64,000 bases of DNA from contig JBAZXZ010000001.1 of NCBI GenBank assembly GCA_041659565.1, forward strand, positions 62,001 to 126,000, written 5' to 3'. Shown in pieces: positions 17,818 to 28,013 of this stretch; position 1 is the stretch's first letter; every line of letters begins with the position of its first letter. The notes under the pieces are model-generated. The model was not told the DNA's origin. It saw nothing but the letters and a program-made list of their open reading frames with translations, and searched no databases. The translations under genes and the position numbers were made by a program. The stretch is from Altimarinus sp041659565. GTDB lineage: Bacteria; Patescibacteriota; Gracilibacteria; BD1-5; UBA6164.

Positions 17818-19368
17818 CTAGAATGGTTTCATTAAAGGAAATGTTTGACATTCTCTAATTGGCTTCCCTTCTAAAAATGCAAAGAATCTTTCTGATACTC
17901 AAAAACCTACAGTTGGGGGCATTCCATATTTAAGAGCTTCTACGAAATCAAAATCAGCCATTTGAGCTTCATCATCACCAGCATCTCTTAGTTTTTGTTG
18001 TTCTACAAATCTTTCCTCTTGATCAATAGGATCATTTAATTCACTATATCAATTTCATACTTCACTTCATGCAATTATAACATGAAATCTATGTGTAATT
18101 TCAGGATTTATTGTGTCAGATTTTGCAAGAGGACTCATAAATTTTGGTTCATTTATCAGAAATGCTGGTCATGGAATAGTTTTTCTAATAGATTTCCATA
18201 AATAATCAATCATTCTCATTCTGTTATTACTATCAACTTTTATACCTAATTCATTTATTTTTACTAAAATTTCATCATCGGTCGATTTAAATATATCAAT
18301 TCAAGTTTTTTCTTTTATTATTTCAGTGTAATCAATTTCGCCCCATTCTGTATCAAAATTTACATTAAATCATCTTATGTCAAATTCCCTTTTTTTATAT
18401 ACATTATCAATAATTGATAGATACATTTCTTTAACTAAGTTCATCATATCTTTATAATCAGAATATGCCCAATATACTTCAACTTGATTATAGTCTTGAG
18501 CATGTTCAGTAGAAACTCATTCATTTCTAAAAACTCTTCAAAGTTCATATATTTTTTCAAATCATGCAACCATAAGTCTTTTTTGCCATAATTCTCAAGC
18601 AGAAATTCTTAGGTATGTATCCATATCATATGCATTATGATGAGTTTTAAATGGAGCAGCATCAGCTCAACCTGTAGTAGTTTCTAAAATAGGAGTATCA
18701 ACTTCCATAAATCATTTTTGATTTAAAAAGTCTCTTATTGCTTTAAAATATAGACTTCTTCTTTCTATTAATTCTTTACTTTCACTGTTTAGTAATATAT
18801 CTAAATATCTTTTTCTAAATCTTTCCTCAGTATCTTGTAGTCAATGATGTTTTTCAGGTAGAGAATTTATAGTTTTTGTTAATAACATTATTTCTTTTAC
18901 AAATAATGTTTTCTCTCATTTTTGTGTATAAAATAAATTTCAGTTAACTCATATTATATCTCAGATATCTATATATTTTTGTAAAAATTTATATGCATCT
19001 ATATTTTCTCATCATATATTTAATTCATTAACTATATCTCAATTTCATTTATCAATAACAATATCTCATTTTGTAAAAGCTAATTGTATTTCACCTGTAA
19101 CATCTTTTAATTTTGCAAATGATAATTTTCAATGGCTTCTAAAATTCATCAATCTTCATCAAATTTGAATTAAGTCATTCTCACTATTTCTAGCTTCATT
19201 CATAGAAGTAGTATCTGGTAATTCTTGAATATCATCTATAGAACTGGTTCTATTATATTTTTCTGCAAAAGGATTTATTCATGCATCAACAAGTAATTGA
19301 AGTTTATTTTTTCTTATATCATTTTCTGATAAAGAATTTCATCATAAATTTGAGTTTAATTCATTCAT
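17818..19368 (-). CDS. lysS: lysyl-tRNA synthetase, class II
   Basis: The 516-residue class II enzyme has an N-terminal anticodon-binding OB domain (about residues 50-150, IWGRLMNFRSHGKLSFAKLK). The catalytic core follows with ERRSLYFKAIRDFLNQKGFM, EVDTPILETTTGGADAAPF, motif 2 ELRRVFRNEGVSTEHAQDYN and motif 3 VGFGVSERFFAFLEGKP near the end. It charges tRNA-Lys. Length and domain order are normal. The start chosen (19368) gives the motif MNELN; a second ATG does not follow in frame nearby. It is 9 bases from the M23 gene. Confidence 0.93.
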
Positions 19369-19377
19369 AATTATATT

Positions 19378-20046
19378 TTAATAATTAAATAAAAATGTTG
19401 GATCAGGAGTGTATTTATAAATATCTTCACATTGTATTTTTGTACAATAACCTTTTGAAAAAAATCAATTTATTTTTCAAAGTTTTGTTATAACTTGTAA
19501 ATGTAGGTGATGAAAATATCAACCATTTTCATTAAAATCTCAAATAATTCATAATTTATCTCAAGGGTTTATAATTTTTCATTCATTAACAAAAATATTT
19601 TTATATGAAAGATGTCAATAAAAACTATAAAAAATATTTCAGTCTATATTATGTTTTAAAATTATATATCAACCATAATTTCAATCTCATTCTTCATATC
19701 ATACTTTATAAATAATTCAAGGTAAAGGAGCGAATACACTTGTTCATTTTCTTATGGATAAATCTAATCATAGATGGTAATACCTTTCCTGTTCTACCAT
19801 TTGTTTACATCATAACACTCATATTAATCTTAATCTTTTTTCTAAATATCAAGAAATTATAATATCTGAAGATGATTCTTTTAAAATTTGATTATTAAAT
19901 AACTTTTGATCTTTTATTTCATAATCTTTTAATTCTTCCATAAATTTAGAATTATCATTCATTAAAGCAAATCAAATAGTTTTTAATTTATTTCAAAATA
20001 TTGGAAATATATCAATATTTTTATTTAAAAGTATATATGGATACAT
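19378..20046 (-). CDS. M23 family metallopeptidase (LytM-like)
   Basis: The 222-residue protein has the M23 core in its C-terminal half. HLGLDLSIRKGTSVFAPLPG carries the first metal ligands (His and Asp). GGYIILKHNIDG and YSFYGHLSYKNIFVNEGKI follow, then GDKLGIIGDFNENGGYFHHL with HLHLQ as the second His motif. Such enzymes cut cross-links in peptidoglycan. No signal peptide is evident, so it may act inside, be exported by another route, or target other cells' walls. Several glycines of the core are TGA. The gene sits 7 bases from the preceding gene. Confidence 0.87.
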
Positions 20047-20053
20047 AAAAATT

Positions 20054-21016
20054 TTAATTATTAATTAAATAAGATTTAATAATATTTTCAGTATATATAG
20101 AATCATCTAGTACTCATTCTACAAAACTTTGGTATTCTCAATCTATTTCTACATGATTTGTAAGAATGTATTGAAAATCATCATCTATAGAAAATGTCAT
20201 TCATGATTTTACTGATGGAGATATTGATCTGTTATATCGTGCATGAACATATAAGTTACATTTGTCTCTTCATGTTTTATTTATAAAATTTGCATTAGCA
20301 TAAATTAACAATGGTTCAATTAATCATTGTCATTGAAAAATTTTTTTAGTTGCCCATTCAGTTGATTCTCAATCTGAAATTAATACTAAAGATATAAGTT
20401 CTCAAGATTGATTTCTTAATCAATATAATTGTTCATTAGTGTTATTATTAATATTATTAAGTAGAGATTCTATACTACTTAATGTCCATCAAAAGCTATC
20501 ATTCCATAATTCAAATACTTCATCAATACTGAATTTTTCTTTTTCAAATTTATATCACATATTAATTATTTCTTCTAATTTTAATAATGCAAAATTTTCA
20601 AATCAATCTTTATTATCTATGTATTCTAAGTTAGAATTTATTTTTGATTTAACAAAAGATTTTATAGATTCTATTTCTTGTTCAGCAACCTCTCTATTTT
20701 TTTTATTTTTTCATATAATTAAATGAAAAACATTATCTCAATTATATTTTTTTATACTTATATCTAAATTTCAAAAAATAATTTTTAGATTTTTTAAAAT
20801 ATTAATATTATCTTCATTAATTTTCACTCTTATATCTAAACGACTTTTATTACTATTTTCATTTAGAAGTGAAATTCATTCTGTAACTAGTATAGTTAAA
20901 TCAGTAAGTTTTGTAATTATGTCATTACTAGAATATTGAATTCTGTTATAACTTCAATCAATATTCCATCATTCAATCAAGCTTCATGAATAATTACTAT
21001 TTTTTAAATTGTTCAT
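20054..21016 (-). CDS. uncharacterised protein with GNAT-like C-terminal half
   Basis: The 320-residue protein has an unknown N-terminal half. The C-terminal half contains GLRNQSGELISLVLISDGES, then KKIFQGQGLIEPLLIYA and LYVHARYNRSISPSVKSGMTF. The Q-G-x-G-L-I turn, followed by a strand with N and K-S-G-M-x-F, matches the acetyl-CoA binding pattern of GNAT acetyltransferases. The evidence is motif-level only. It is followed 7 bases later by the M23 gene and preceded by three small unknown genes. Substrate unknown. Confidence 0.6.
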
Positions 21017-21137
21017 ATAATAATTTTTTATTTAAAATTAATGTATTTAATTAGTATTATTTTTTTATCTCATCAACTTTATCATACCATCCTTTGTATT
21101 TGTTATTCATTTATCAACTGTTATATCTATAATATAA

Positions 21138-21344
21138 TTAAATTTTTATAACTCTTTTCATTTTTATAGTTCATTTTGAATTCTCATCTCAGATACATAA
21201 ACATCATTCAACAGAATTTTTTATATAATTTTCAATATTAGTTTTATCTACTAATATAGTTTCTTCTTTATATTTATCTTTTTCTAAAGGAAAACAACTA
21301 TATTCTGTTTGAAAACAACCTTCTTTTTCTCAAAATTTTTTCAT
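21138..21344 (-). CDS. small cysteine-containing protein, unknown
   Basis: The 68 residues include four Cys (GCFQTEYSCF and EGCLCIGDEN). No family was recognised. After the stop, shifting by one base gives a further open stretch (FNYIIDITVDKGITNTKDGM) down to about 21067, so a frameshift or a longer original gene is possible. It lies between the 90-residue repeat-containing protein and the GNAT-like gene on the same strand. Confidence 0.45.
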
Positions 21345-21386
21345 AAATAATAATTTAAAAAATAAAATTAGTTAATTTGTGTAGTA

Positions 21387-21659
21387 TTATGAATAATAAA
21401 CATCATGTCATCATATCTCATCTCTTTTATTAATTTCTTTTAAATTTGGTTTAGTACTATGAATATTACTATTTGCTAGATTTAAATTATAATAAACATC
21501 ATGTCATCATACTTCGTCTTTTTGTTCAATACTTTTATTTGTATTAAAAGAGTTTAAAATAATATCTATTTGTTTTGGAACTTGGTTATTTTCATCAATA
21601 ATTCAACTAGATTCAAATGTATTTCATAAATCTGGGACATTTCTATGTATGTTTGTCAT
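21387..21659 (-). CDS. small protein with duplicated GGHDVYY motif
   Basis: The 90-residue hydrophilic protein has two copies of the segment D-E-(V/I)-GGHDVYY-(N/S), one central (about residues 51-61) and one at the very C-terminus. The encoding DNA is repeated exactly over 23 bp (plus 21393-21415 and 21491-21513). Both Gly-Gly pairs are TGA-TGA. Repeated short cores at the end of a small acidic protein resemble precursor peptides of ribosomally made, modified peptides. No modifying enzyme is adjacent except the GNAT-like protein, so this is only a suggestion. Confidence 0.65.
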
Positions 21660-21719
21660 AATTTTTAAAAAATTAAGAAATAAAACATATTCCTTATACT
21701 TTTTTTCAAAAAGAAAAAA

Positions 21720-21764
21720 ATTGAAAAAAAGAAGAAATAATTTCTATTTCTTCTTTTTTTCAAT
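21720..21764 (-). terminator. 20-bp perfect hairpin terminator
   Basis: Arms 21720-21739 and 21745-21764 (ATTGAAAAAAAGAAGAAATA and its exact complement) with a five-base loop are followed on the minus strand by a T-rich run. It lies between the 86-residue gene and the 90-residue gene. Confidence 0.75.
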
Positions 21765-21777
21765 TAAAAATCATTTT

Positions 21778-22038
21778 TTATATTCATAAAATATCTAACA
21801 TGATTTTAGAATCTATTTCAACTTGCTCAATTTCAAGACTAGTAGCTGGGCTTGTAGCAACTTCCATGTCAATTAATAAAATTCTAACCTCTTCTTTTAT
21901 AATTTCTGTAGTTATTTTTCACTCTAAAAAATCTTTTATATCATTTTTTAAAAAAAAGTATCAATTAGGCATATTTTCTTTTAATATTTTTTGTGTACAT
22001 TCTTTTTCTTCATTTGAAGATATCATTGTATTTTTCAT
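21778..22038 (-). CDS. small acidic protein under His-leader attenuator
   Basis: The 86 residues are acidic and mostly helical, with segments such as CTQKILKENMPNGYFFLKND and EVRILIDMEVATSPATSLEI. No signal peptide, membrane helix or known family was found. Its start lies 24 bases downstream of a strong terminator hairpin that is itself preceded by a His-containing leader peptide and a TrpR-type operator, so its expression appears doubly controlled. The tight control suggests a real protein. Confidence 0.65.
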
Positions 22039-22054
22039 AATTATAATTTTTAAA

Positions 22055-22096
22055 TAATAAAAAAACCATTACTAATTATATCTTAGTAATGGTTTT
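22055..22096 (-). terminator. attenuator terminator downstream of the His leader
   Basis: On the minus strand a 14-bp perfect stem (AAAACCATTACTAA with its complement, plus 22062-22075 and 22083-22096) is followed by a U-rich run. Its 5' part CCATTACTAAGAT is complementary at 12 of 13 positions to ATCTTAGAAATGG, which spans the leader's stop codon. That gives an alternative antiterminator. Confidence 0.85.
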
Positions 22097-22121
22097 TAGA
22101 TACATTTTAACTAGACCATTT

Positions 22122-22202
22122 CTAAGATTGATGGTCTTTGTGATGAGTATTATTAATATTTCAAAATATTTCTAAAGAGAGTATGTTCATATTATTTTTC
22201 AT
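22122..22202 (-). CDS. histidine-containing leader peptide
   Basis: This 26-residue ORF ends NNTHHKDHQS, with three His codons (CAT, CAC, CAT) in its last seven residues. It starts 7 bases behind the palindromic operator. The stop codon overlaps the segment that can pair with the terminator's 5' arm. The His pattern matches the tail of the TrpR-like repressor (RHHEGHHSG), which also precedes a terminator. Three His codons are fewer than in a classical his leader, so sensing of histidine is likely but not proven. Confidence 0.7.
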
Positions 22203-22208
22203 AATTAA

Positions 22209-22266
22209 ACTTTAATTAAGTAAAGTATTTATATTTAGACTTTATTTAGTTAAAGTAAAAAGTCAA
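22209..22266 (-). promoter_or_regulatory. second TrpR-type operator and promoter
   Basis: Arms ACTTTAATTAAGTAAAGT (22209-22226) and ACTTTATTTAGTTAAAGT (22239-22256) each form ACTTTA-N6-TAAAGT. TTGACT (plus 22261-22266) lies four bases further upstream. Arm length, half-sites, distance to TTGACT and distance to the first ATG all match 9811-9866. Confidence 0.75.
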
Positions 22267-22300
22267 AAGATTTTTTAAAAATATATCTAAAAATAAATTA

Positions 22301-22879
22301 TTAAACTAATAATTTTTTGAATTCACTGACTTTTTTTATATAAATATTTATTATATCTAATGGTATTTTTGTGGTATATTCTTCAAAAATAGGTAAGTAC
22401 ACTTCCCTCTTTTCTTGTATAAATCTTGATTGTCTTTCTTTACTTAATCAATGTATTGTTTCAAGATTATCTATACAATCAAATAATTTTACGAATAAAA
22501 TTCTCCAATCAAAATCACAGTACTTTTTAAATATGACAAAATAATCATTTTTATTAAATTTTAATTTATTTTCATCAACTCCTGTCATTCCTTCAATTAT
22601 ACAAGAAGTACTATAACCAAAATTTATTTTTATTTCATTGATTGTAAAGTCTCCATCTTCAATTATATCGTGAAGTAAGATACAATTTAAAACTATTTCA
22701 TCATATATTCAGGATTCTATACATTTTTTGAACATTCTATATGAATGCATAAACATTGCTTCTCCAGTCTTTCTCTTTTTTCAATTAAGATGATAGTTAA
22801 TTAAATTAATTGTAGTAGAGAATTTTTTTTCAAAAATTTTGAATTTGATATATTGAACAGGTTTTATTGGTATATTCAT
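22301..22879 (-). CDS. RelA/SpoT-type HD-domain phosphohydrolase
   Basis: This 192-residue single-domain HD protein aligns with the (p)ppGpp hydrolase domain. GEAMFMHSYRMFKKCIE gives the first His, CILLHDIIEDGDFTINEIKI the HD pair and E-D, FGYSTSCIIEGMTGVDENK the loop, and WRILFVKLFDCIDNLETIHW the D-x-x-x-N block. Small alarmone hydrolases remove pyrophosphate from (p)ppGpp, but other nucleotides are possible. Unlike its neighbours it uses GGA and GGT for most conserved glycines (only three or four TGA), which may mark a later arrival from a standard-code donor. Confidence 0.85.
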
Positions 22880-22888
22880 AAAATAATA

Positions 22889-22922
22889 TATTAAAAAAAC
22901 ACAGATATAATAGTCTGTGTTT
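22889..22922 (-). terminator. terminator of the NACHT-like gene
   Basis: Stem AAACACAGA/TCTGTGTTT (22897-22905 and 22914-22922) with an eight-base loop is followed on the minus strand by seven U residues. It lies 103 bases past the stop of the NTPase gene and before the HD gene. Confidence 0.85.
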
Positions 22923-23024
22923 TAAAGAAAAAAATGGAAAAAGTAGAGAAAAAGAAATTTATTAAAATTTAGTGCAATATTTATCTTTAAATTTTTGGAG
23001 TTTTTTTGTTTTATTTATTATTAC

Positions 23025-26000
23025 TTATTGTTGATTCATTATTCATCATATTATTAAAACTAAAGACTCTCTAAGTATTTCTGGTAAGTTGTTTATTCAG
23101 TTTTTCTCCATGATTTTTTTTAATGATAATAATAAAGTAAATTGAATATTTTCTATATCAGGTATTCAGTAGGTTTCTATAATTTTTTCTAAAATTTTAT
23201 ATCATTTTTCTAGTTTTAATTCACCAATTGTCCAAATTATTAATTGTATATTCCTTTTAGTCATAATTTCTGGATTTTTATTAATAATTTTATTAATTAA
23301 ATCAAGTCATTTTTCAGAATTAATTTTTACTATTGTTTCACAATAATTTTCTACCATATTTCTTTCTTTAAATAATCAAACAATTTCAGTGAATAATTCA
23401 AGTATTTCTAATCATTCTTCTAATCATATTTCACCTATTATTTCACAGAAAACTTGTATTTTTCATAGATCTATATCCCCCTTTTTTTTTCTATATATTT
23501 TTCTATAATACTTTTCTAATATATTTAAAGATTCTTTAGTTTTGTATTTACTGATTGCTAAGAATACTTTATAAAATACATCCCATTTTTTATCTCAATA
23601 AATATCAAGAATTATATTAATATTATATTCAAATTCTTCAAATGAATTAAATCAAATCGCTACTAGTTTTTCAGTAGTAAGATTATTAAAATATTCTACA
23701 AAAATATCTTCTAGAGTCATATCTAAACGATATTCAAATTCTTTATATGAATTAAAAATCGCTACTTGTTTTTCAGTAGTAAGATTATTAAAATGTTCTA
23801 AAAGAATATCTGCTATATTTATATTTTTCCATTTTGTTTTTTTCTTATAGCTTATGTAAAGAAAATACTCTCTAAATTTTTCATGTACAAATTGATATTG
23901 ATCAGTTTCTGAATTATATTTAAATATTAAATTCAAGTTTTCTAAAAATCTATTTTTTCCTAACATTCATCAATCTAATTTGTTATCATTAATAATGATA
24001 TCTATTTCTTTTTTTGTAATAAAATCATTTTTTTCTACGGACTCAATAGCTATTAATTCCAATATTTTTTTTCTATTATTTATAATAGATTTTATTTCAT
24101 TTTCTGTTCTTTCTTCTCAATAATCTGTTTTCTTTATCTCTCATTCATAAAGTCTTAGGGTAACTATGATATCAAAAAGATCAGACTTTTTTTGTATATT
24201 TAAATTTTCTATAAATCAGTAATCTTTTAATTTCTTTATCTTATCAGTATTTTTTATTAACTCGACCAACATAGATAACATTAGAGGATTATCTTTTATT
24301 TCTTCTATGAATCAATTTTCTTGCCACTTTTTCCATATATATTCCCATTCTTGATTTCAGGCTATATATTCTTGTATATATTGTTCTATTTGTTCTTTGG
24401 TGAGAGGTTTTAATTCTATTTTTTTCTTATCAGTCCCAACTAAGTGTTCGTGTCTAGAAGTTATGATTACTTTTCATTTTTTTTGTAGTTCTTCAGTCAT
24501 TTTTAGAAATTCTTTTTTATCATCATCATCCATTCATGCTTCATCTATTGCATCAAATAGATATACAAATGTATATTTTCATGTACCATATATACCTCTT
24601 TTTAGTGCTCACATTCTTTCTTTTATTTCTTCAATTTTTTTATACTTTCAAAGGTGAATATATATAGGAAAATATTTATACTCAGCCATATCTTTTTTTG
24701 GAGAAAGATATTCCATAATTTCTAATAATTTTATACTTTTTCCACTTCCTGCACTTGCTTCTATTAATAATACTTTATCTGAAGTTAATAAATTTTCTAT
24801 ATTATTATATTGTTTTTCATTAAATCAAACAGATATACTCATTGCTTTTCAGTTTTTTATGTTTTCATCCTGAGTTTTTTCCCTTAAATATTTTATATTA
24901 TTCTTCTTTACAAATTCATTATAATTTATTTGATATTCAAGATTACCAAGATTTAATTTTGTAATTATATCTGTTTCTCATTCTAGACTTTTAAATATAT
25001 CTTTTTTCTCTTTTTTATCACATAATCATAATAAATTATTTCCAAATCAAATAATATCTTCTTCTTTTTCTAAATTAAATAGTTTTGTAATATTTTCTAA
25101 AACTACATCAAATTCTCATTTTTTTATAAGATTAGCAATACAAAAAAATCTTAAATCTGAATTTTCTGATAATAAATACTCTTCATATAATTTACGATTT
25201 TCTATAAAATAAGCATTAACTTTATCTTGAAAATCAGTAATAGAACCATTATCTCTATCTGGAAATATTTTTTTCAAATCTTTATAATTTCCAGGATTTA
25301 TAATTAATTTACTTGTATCATCTATAATGTCTAAGTTATTCCCTAAATCTATAAAATCATATCATTTTTCTTCAAATTCACCTTCTGATTTATCTTTTCA
25401 ATTTGCATCAAATTTTTTCACATTTAAAAAATGTGAATGAGATCTACTTCACAATATTACAATGGTTTTTCATTTTAAACTTGAGTTCTCTTGTTTTATT
25501 TTTGATTTAATATCTACTATTATTTCTACTAACTCTTCTCAAGCTTTTATTACAGCAAGTTGTTTATCAATTCATTTTTGTGATCATACAATATTTTCTT
25601 CTTGAAAAATAATATCTGGGTATTTTGACTTTATATATTCAACTGATTGTTTAATTCTTTCTTTTGATGAATCAATTGGATTATGAATCAATATAGTATT
25701 TTTTTGGTCTTTAAAAATACTATCATATAAATTTGAATTTAAATTAGAAGAATCTGTACATAAAGTATCATCAAGCACCCCAAAAAGAAAAGCAATAGGA
25801 TTTTCTTCTTGTTCAAAATTTTTAATCAGACTAGTATAAAAATTTCAGTATTTTTCTTCTAAGTATTTATGAATTTCATCACTTTGTAAATTTTCTTTTA
25901 ATTTATCTCTAATATCTTCATATAGTGAATATTCTTTACATTCTTTGTATGGTAAGTGTCTTACTAGATAAATTCTAGTAAAACTATTTTTAGATTCAAT

Positions 26001-26159
26001 GCACTCTGTTGGTTTTTTACTTTGATTTGAATTAGCATTTTCTAAAGAATAAGAAACACACTCTTTAGTAATAACAGTAACTTCATTTATTTCTGAAGTA
26101 CTTTCTTCTACTTTATTTAATTGAGAATTTAAATTATTTTTAGAAGTTTCTGTCCACAT
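23025..26159 (-). CDS. large NACHT-like STAND NTPase with histidine-phosphatase-like N-terminus
   Basis: The 1044-residue protein has three parts. Residues about 60-245 begin TRIYLVRHLPYKE (R67-H68), contain ILIHNPIDSSKERIKQSVEYI and end TIVILGSRSHSF. This order resembles the histidine phosphatase fold, though RHG is RHL. The centre has Walker A LLIEASAGSGKSIKL (about 465), Walker B FVYLFDAIDEAG (about 535) and KVIITSRHEHL (about 565), as in NACHT NTPases. The C-terminal half is helical, with a duplicated unit FNNLTTEK(Q/L)VAI near residues 765-835. NACHT proteins often act in antiviral defence by sensing through C-terminal repeats and triggering an N-terminal effector. That role is inferred here. 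Most glycines are TGA. Confidence 0.82.
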
Positions 26160-26252
26160 TTGAGAAATTATAAGTAAAAATAAAGTATAATTATTATATT
26201 AATTATACTTTATTTGTGAATTTTATGCAAATTTTGGTTAGAATTAAGGGAT

Positions 26253-28007
26253 TTAAAATTTCTTAATTACTCAGATATTTATATTTACTTTTCATATTTT
26301 TATATAAAAATCATTTAAGCTTCATTTACAAACAAGAGGAAGTTTTTGTTTTGTTTTTTCTTCAATAAAATTAATCAAAGGAATAACTATTTTACCCAAC
26401 ATTTCATTTTTGTTTTTTGTATAACTAGAAACTGGAAGTTCTTTATTTGAAATGTCTTTTTCTGTATTATCAATGAGCTTTATAAGTACTTCTATTGTAG
26501 TATTTTGAGAAGGAATATCTTTTGATGTTAGTTTTATTCAATTAAAATATATTTTATTTCAAATAGTATCTAATAATAATCATTCTTTTTCTTTTTCAAG
26601 TATTTCATTATACTCTCATAAAAAGATTTCTCATTTATTATTTTTATATAAAACTTTATTTGTATCTACATAATTTGAATAAATTCATTCTGATATGTAT
26701 TGTTCAACTAATATCCCATCACTTGATTCTCAATCAATAAATGAACAGTATTCAATTTCTACATTTGGATAAATATTTTTTAATTCATTTATTGTTTTAT
26801 CAATTGTATTTCTAGATATTCAAGGCTTTGTTATAACCACATATCATCATCAAAATTTTCAAGAATAAGCAGGCATAATTCAGATTTGTTCTTCTAAATT
26901 GGATTTATTTTTTCTAAAAATATAAGCAAAATCATCAGTGAAAGAACTTTGTTTCTCTATAATTGAAACAGCATTTTTATAATTATTTATGTGTTCAATA
27001 AAATCCTCAATTAAGTTATTATCATATCAATTTTCAAATAATTTTTTAAATAATTCAATAGTTTTTATTCATAATATATTTATATTTTCTGTTAATAAAT
27101 CATATACTAAATTATTATTTAAGGTATATTTAGATAAATTTGTATCAATTCATTTAAAATCATTTCATATTATAAAATCATTAATAAAGGTTGAATAGTC
27201 TCAATATCTTTTTTCATTTCATTTAATATAATTAACAACTTGTTTTGAATCAGTAGTAATTCATGAAAAAAACATATAATAATCAAATGGAATATGTGTT
27301 GATATTAAATTTTCTCAACATTTTTCTCATATTTTGTAAAAGTTTGTTTTTATACTTTCAATCTTTTCTAAAGTTAAATCTTTAATTTTTTCTCAAAAAA
27401 AGAATGAAGGGTCTTTGTTATTATGTAAAGTATGTCTTATATTTTGTCATATACTATTTCAATATTTTGAAATAAAAGCTATTTTTGATGCAAATATTTC
27501 TATATTTTTAAATTCTTCTGATAGTATAAAATCATTGTAATTTTGTTGATAATTAATGTCTAAATTTCAAGTTAATAAACTTAATCATAATGATATTATA
27601 GCTGATGATGTTCATGTAAATCAAAAAGAATGTCATCTTGATGTTTCTGATAAGAATTCTATTTCTATACCCTTATCAAAATTATTATTTTCTAGAAAAA
27701 TATTTATAAACTGAGTTATTTTTTCTTTTTCTTTATTAATTTTATCATAAGGATATATTTCAAATTTTTTTAAAACAAGATTATAAAATTCTACATTTTT
27801 AAAAATTATTCAGGTTTCTTTTTTAAATTTAAATCAAACATAACATTTTAAAGGTATTTTTGATTTACATGTAATATAATTTGATCTTTCTCATATTCAA
27901 GAAGGTCACCAAGGAAAAGTAAAACATCAACTTAATACTAAGTCATTTCTAGAAAAAAAAACTTTATAGTTTTCTGGAAAATTTTTTTGAAGATCAATAT
28001 TATTCAT
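26253..28007 (-). CDS. GHMP-kinase-superfamily protein with C-terminal extension
   Basis: The 584-residue protein shows the three GHMP motifs. The N-terminal one is LSGCFTFPWGPSGIGERSNY (about residues 26-45). The Gly/Ser-rich ATP loop is ETSRGHSFGFTGTSSAIISL (about 125-145). The C-terminal one is PAYSGKFGGGYVVITKPG (about 405-425). GHMP enzymes phosphorylate sugars or isoprenoid alcohols. The following 160 residues are an extra unrecognised domain. The gene is unusually long for the family. The Nudix gene lies only 6 bases upstream, so the two form an operon and may act on a common phosphorylated metabolite. Substrate not identifiable. Confidence 0.75.
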
Positions 28008-28013
28008 ATTTTA

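Noticed and set aside
21050..21110. Seventeen-codon minus-strand ORF (MNNKYKGWYDKVDEIKK)
   Set aside because: Too short, no regulatory structure, and another frame in the same bases reads as a possible extension of the small Cys protein.
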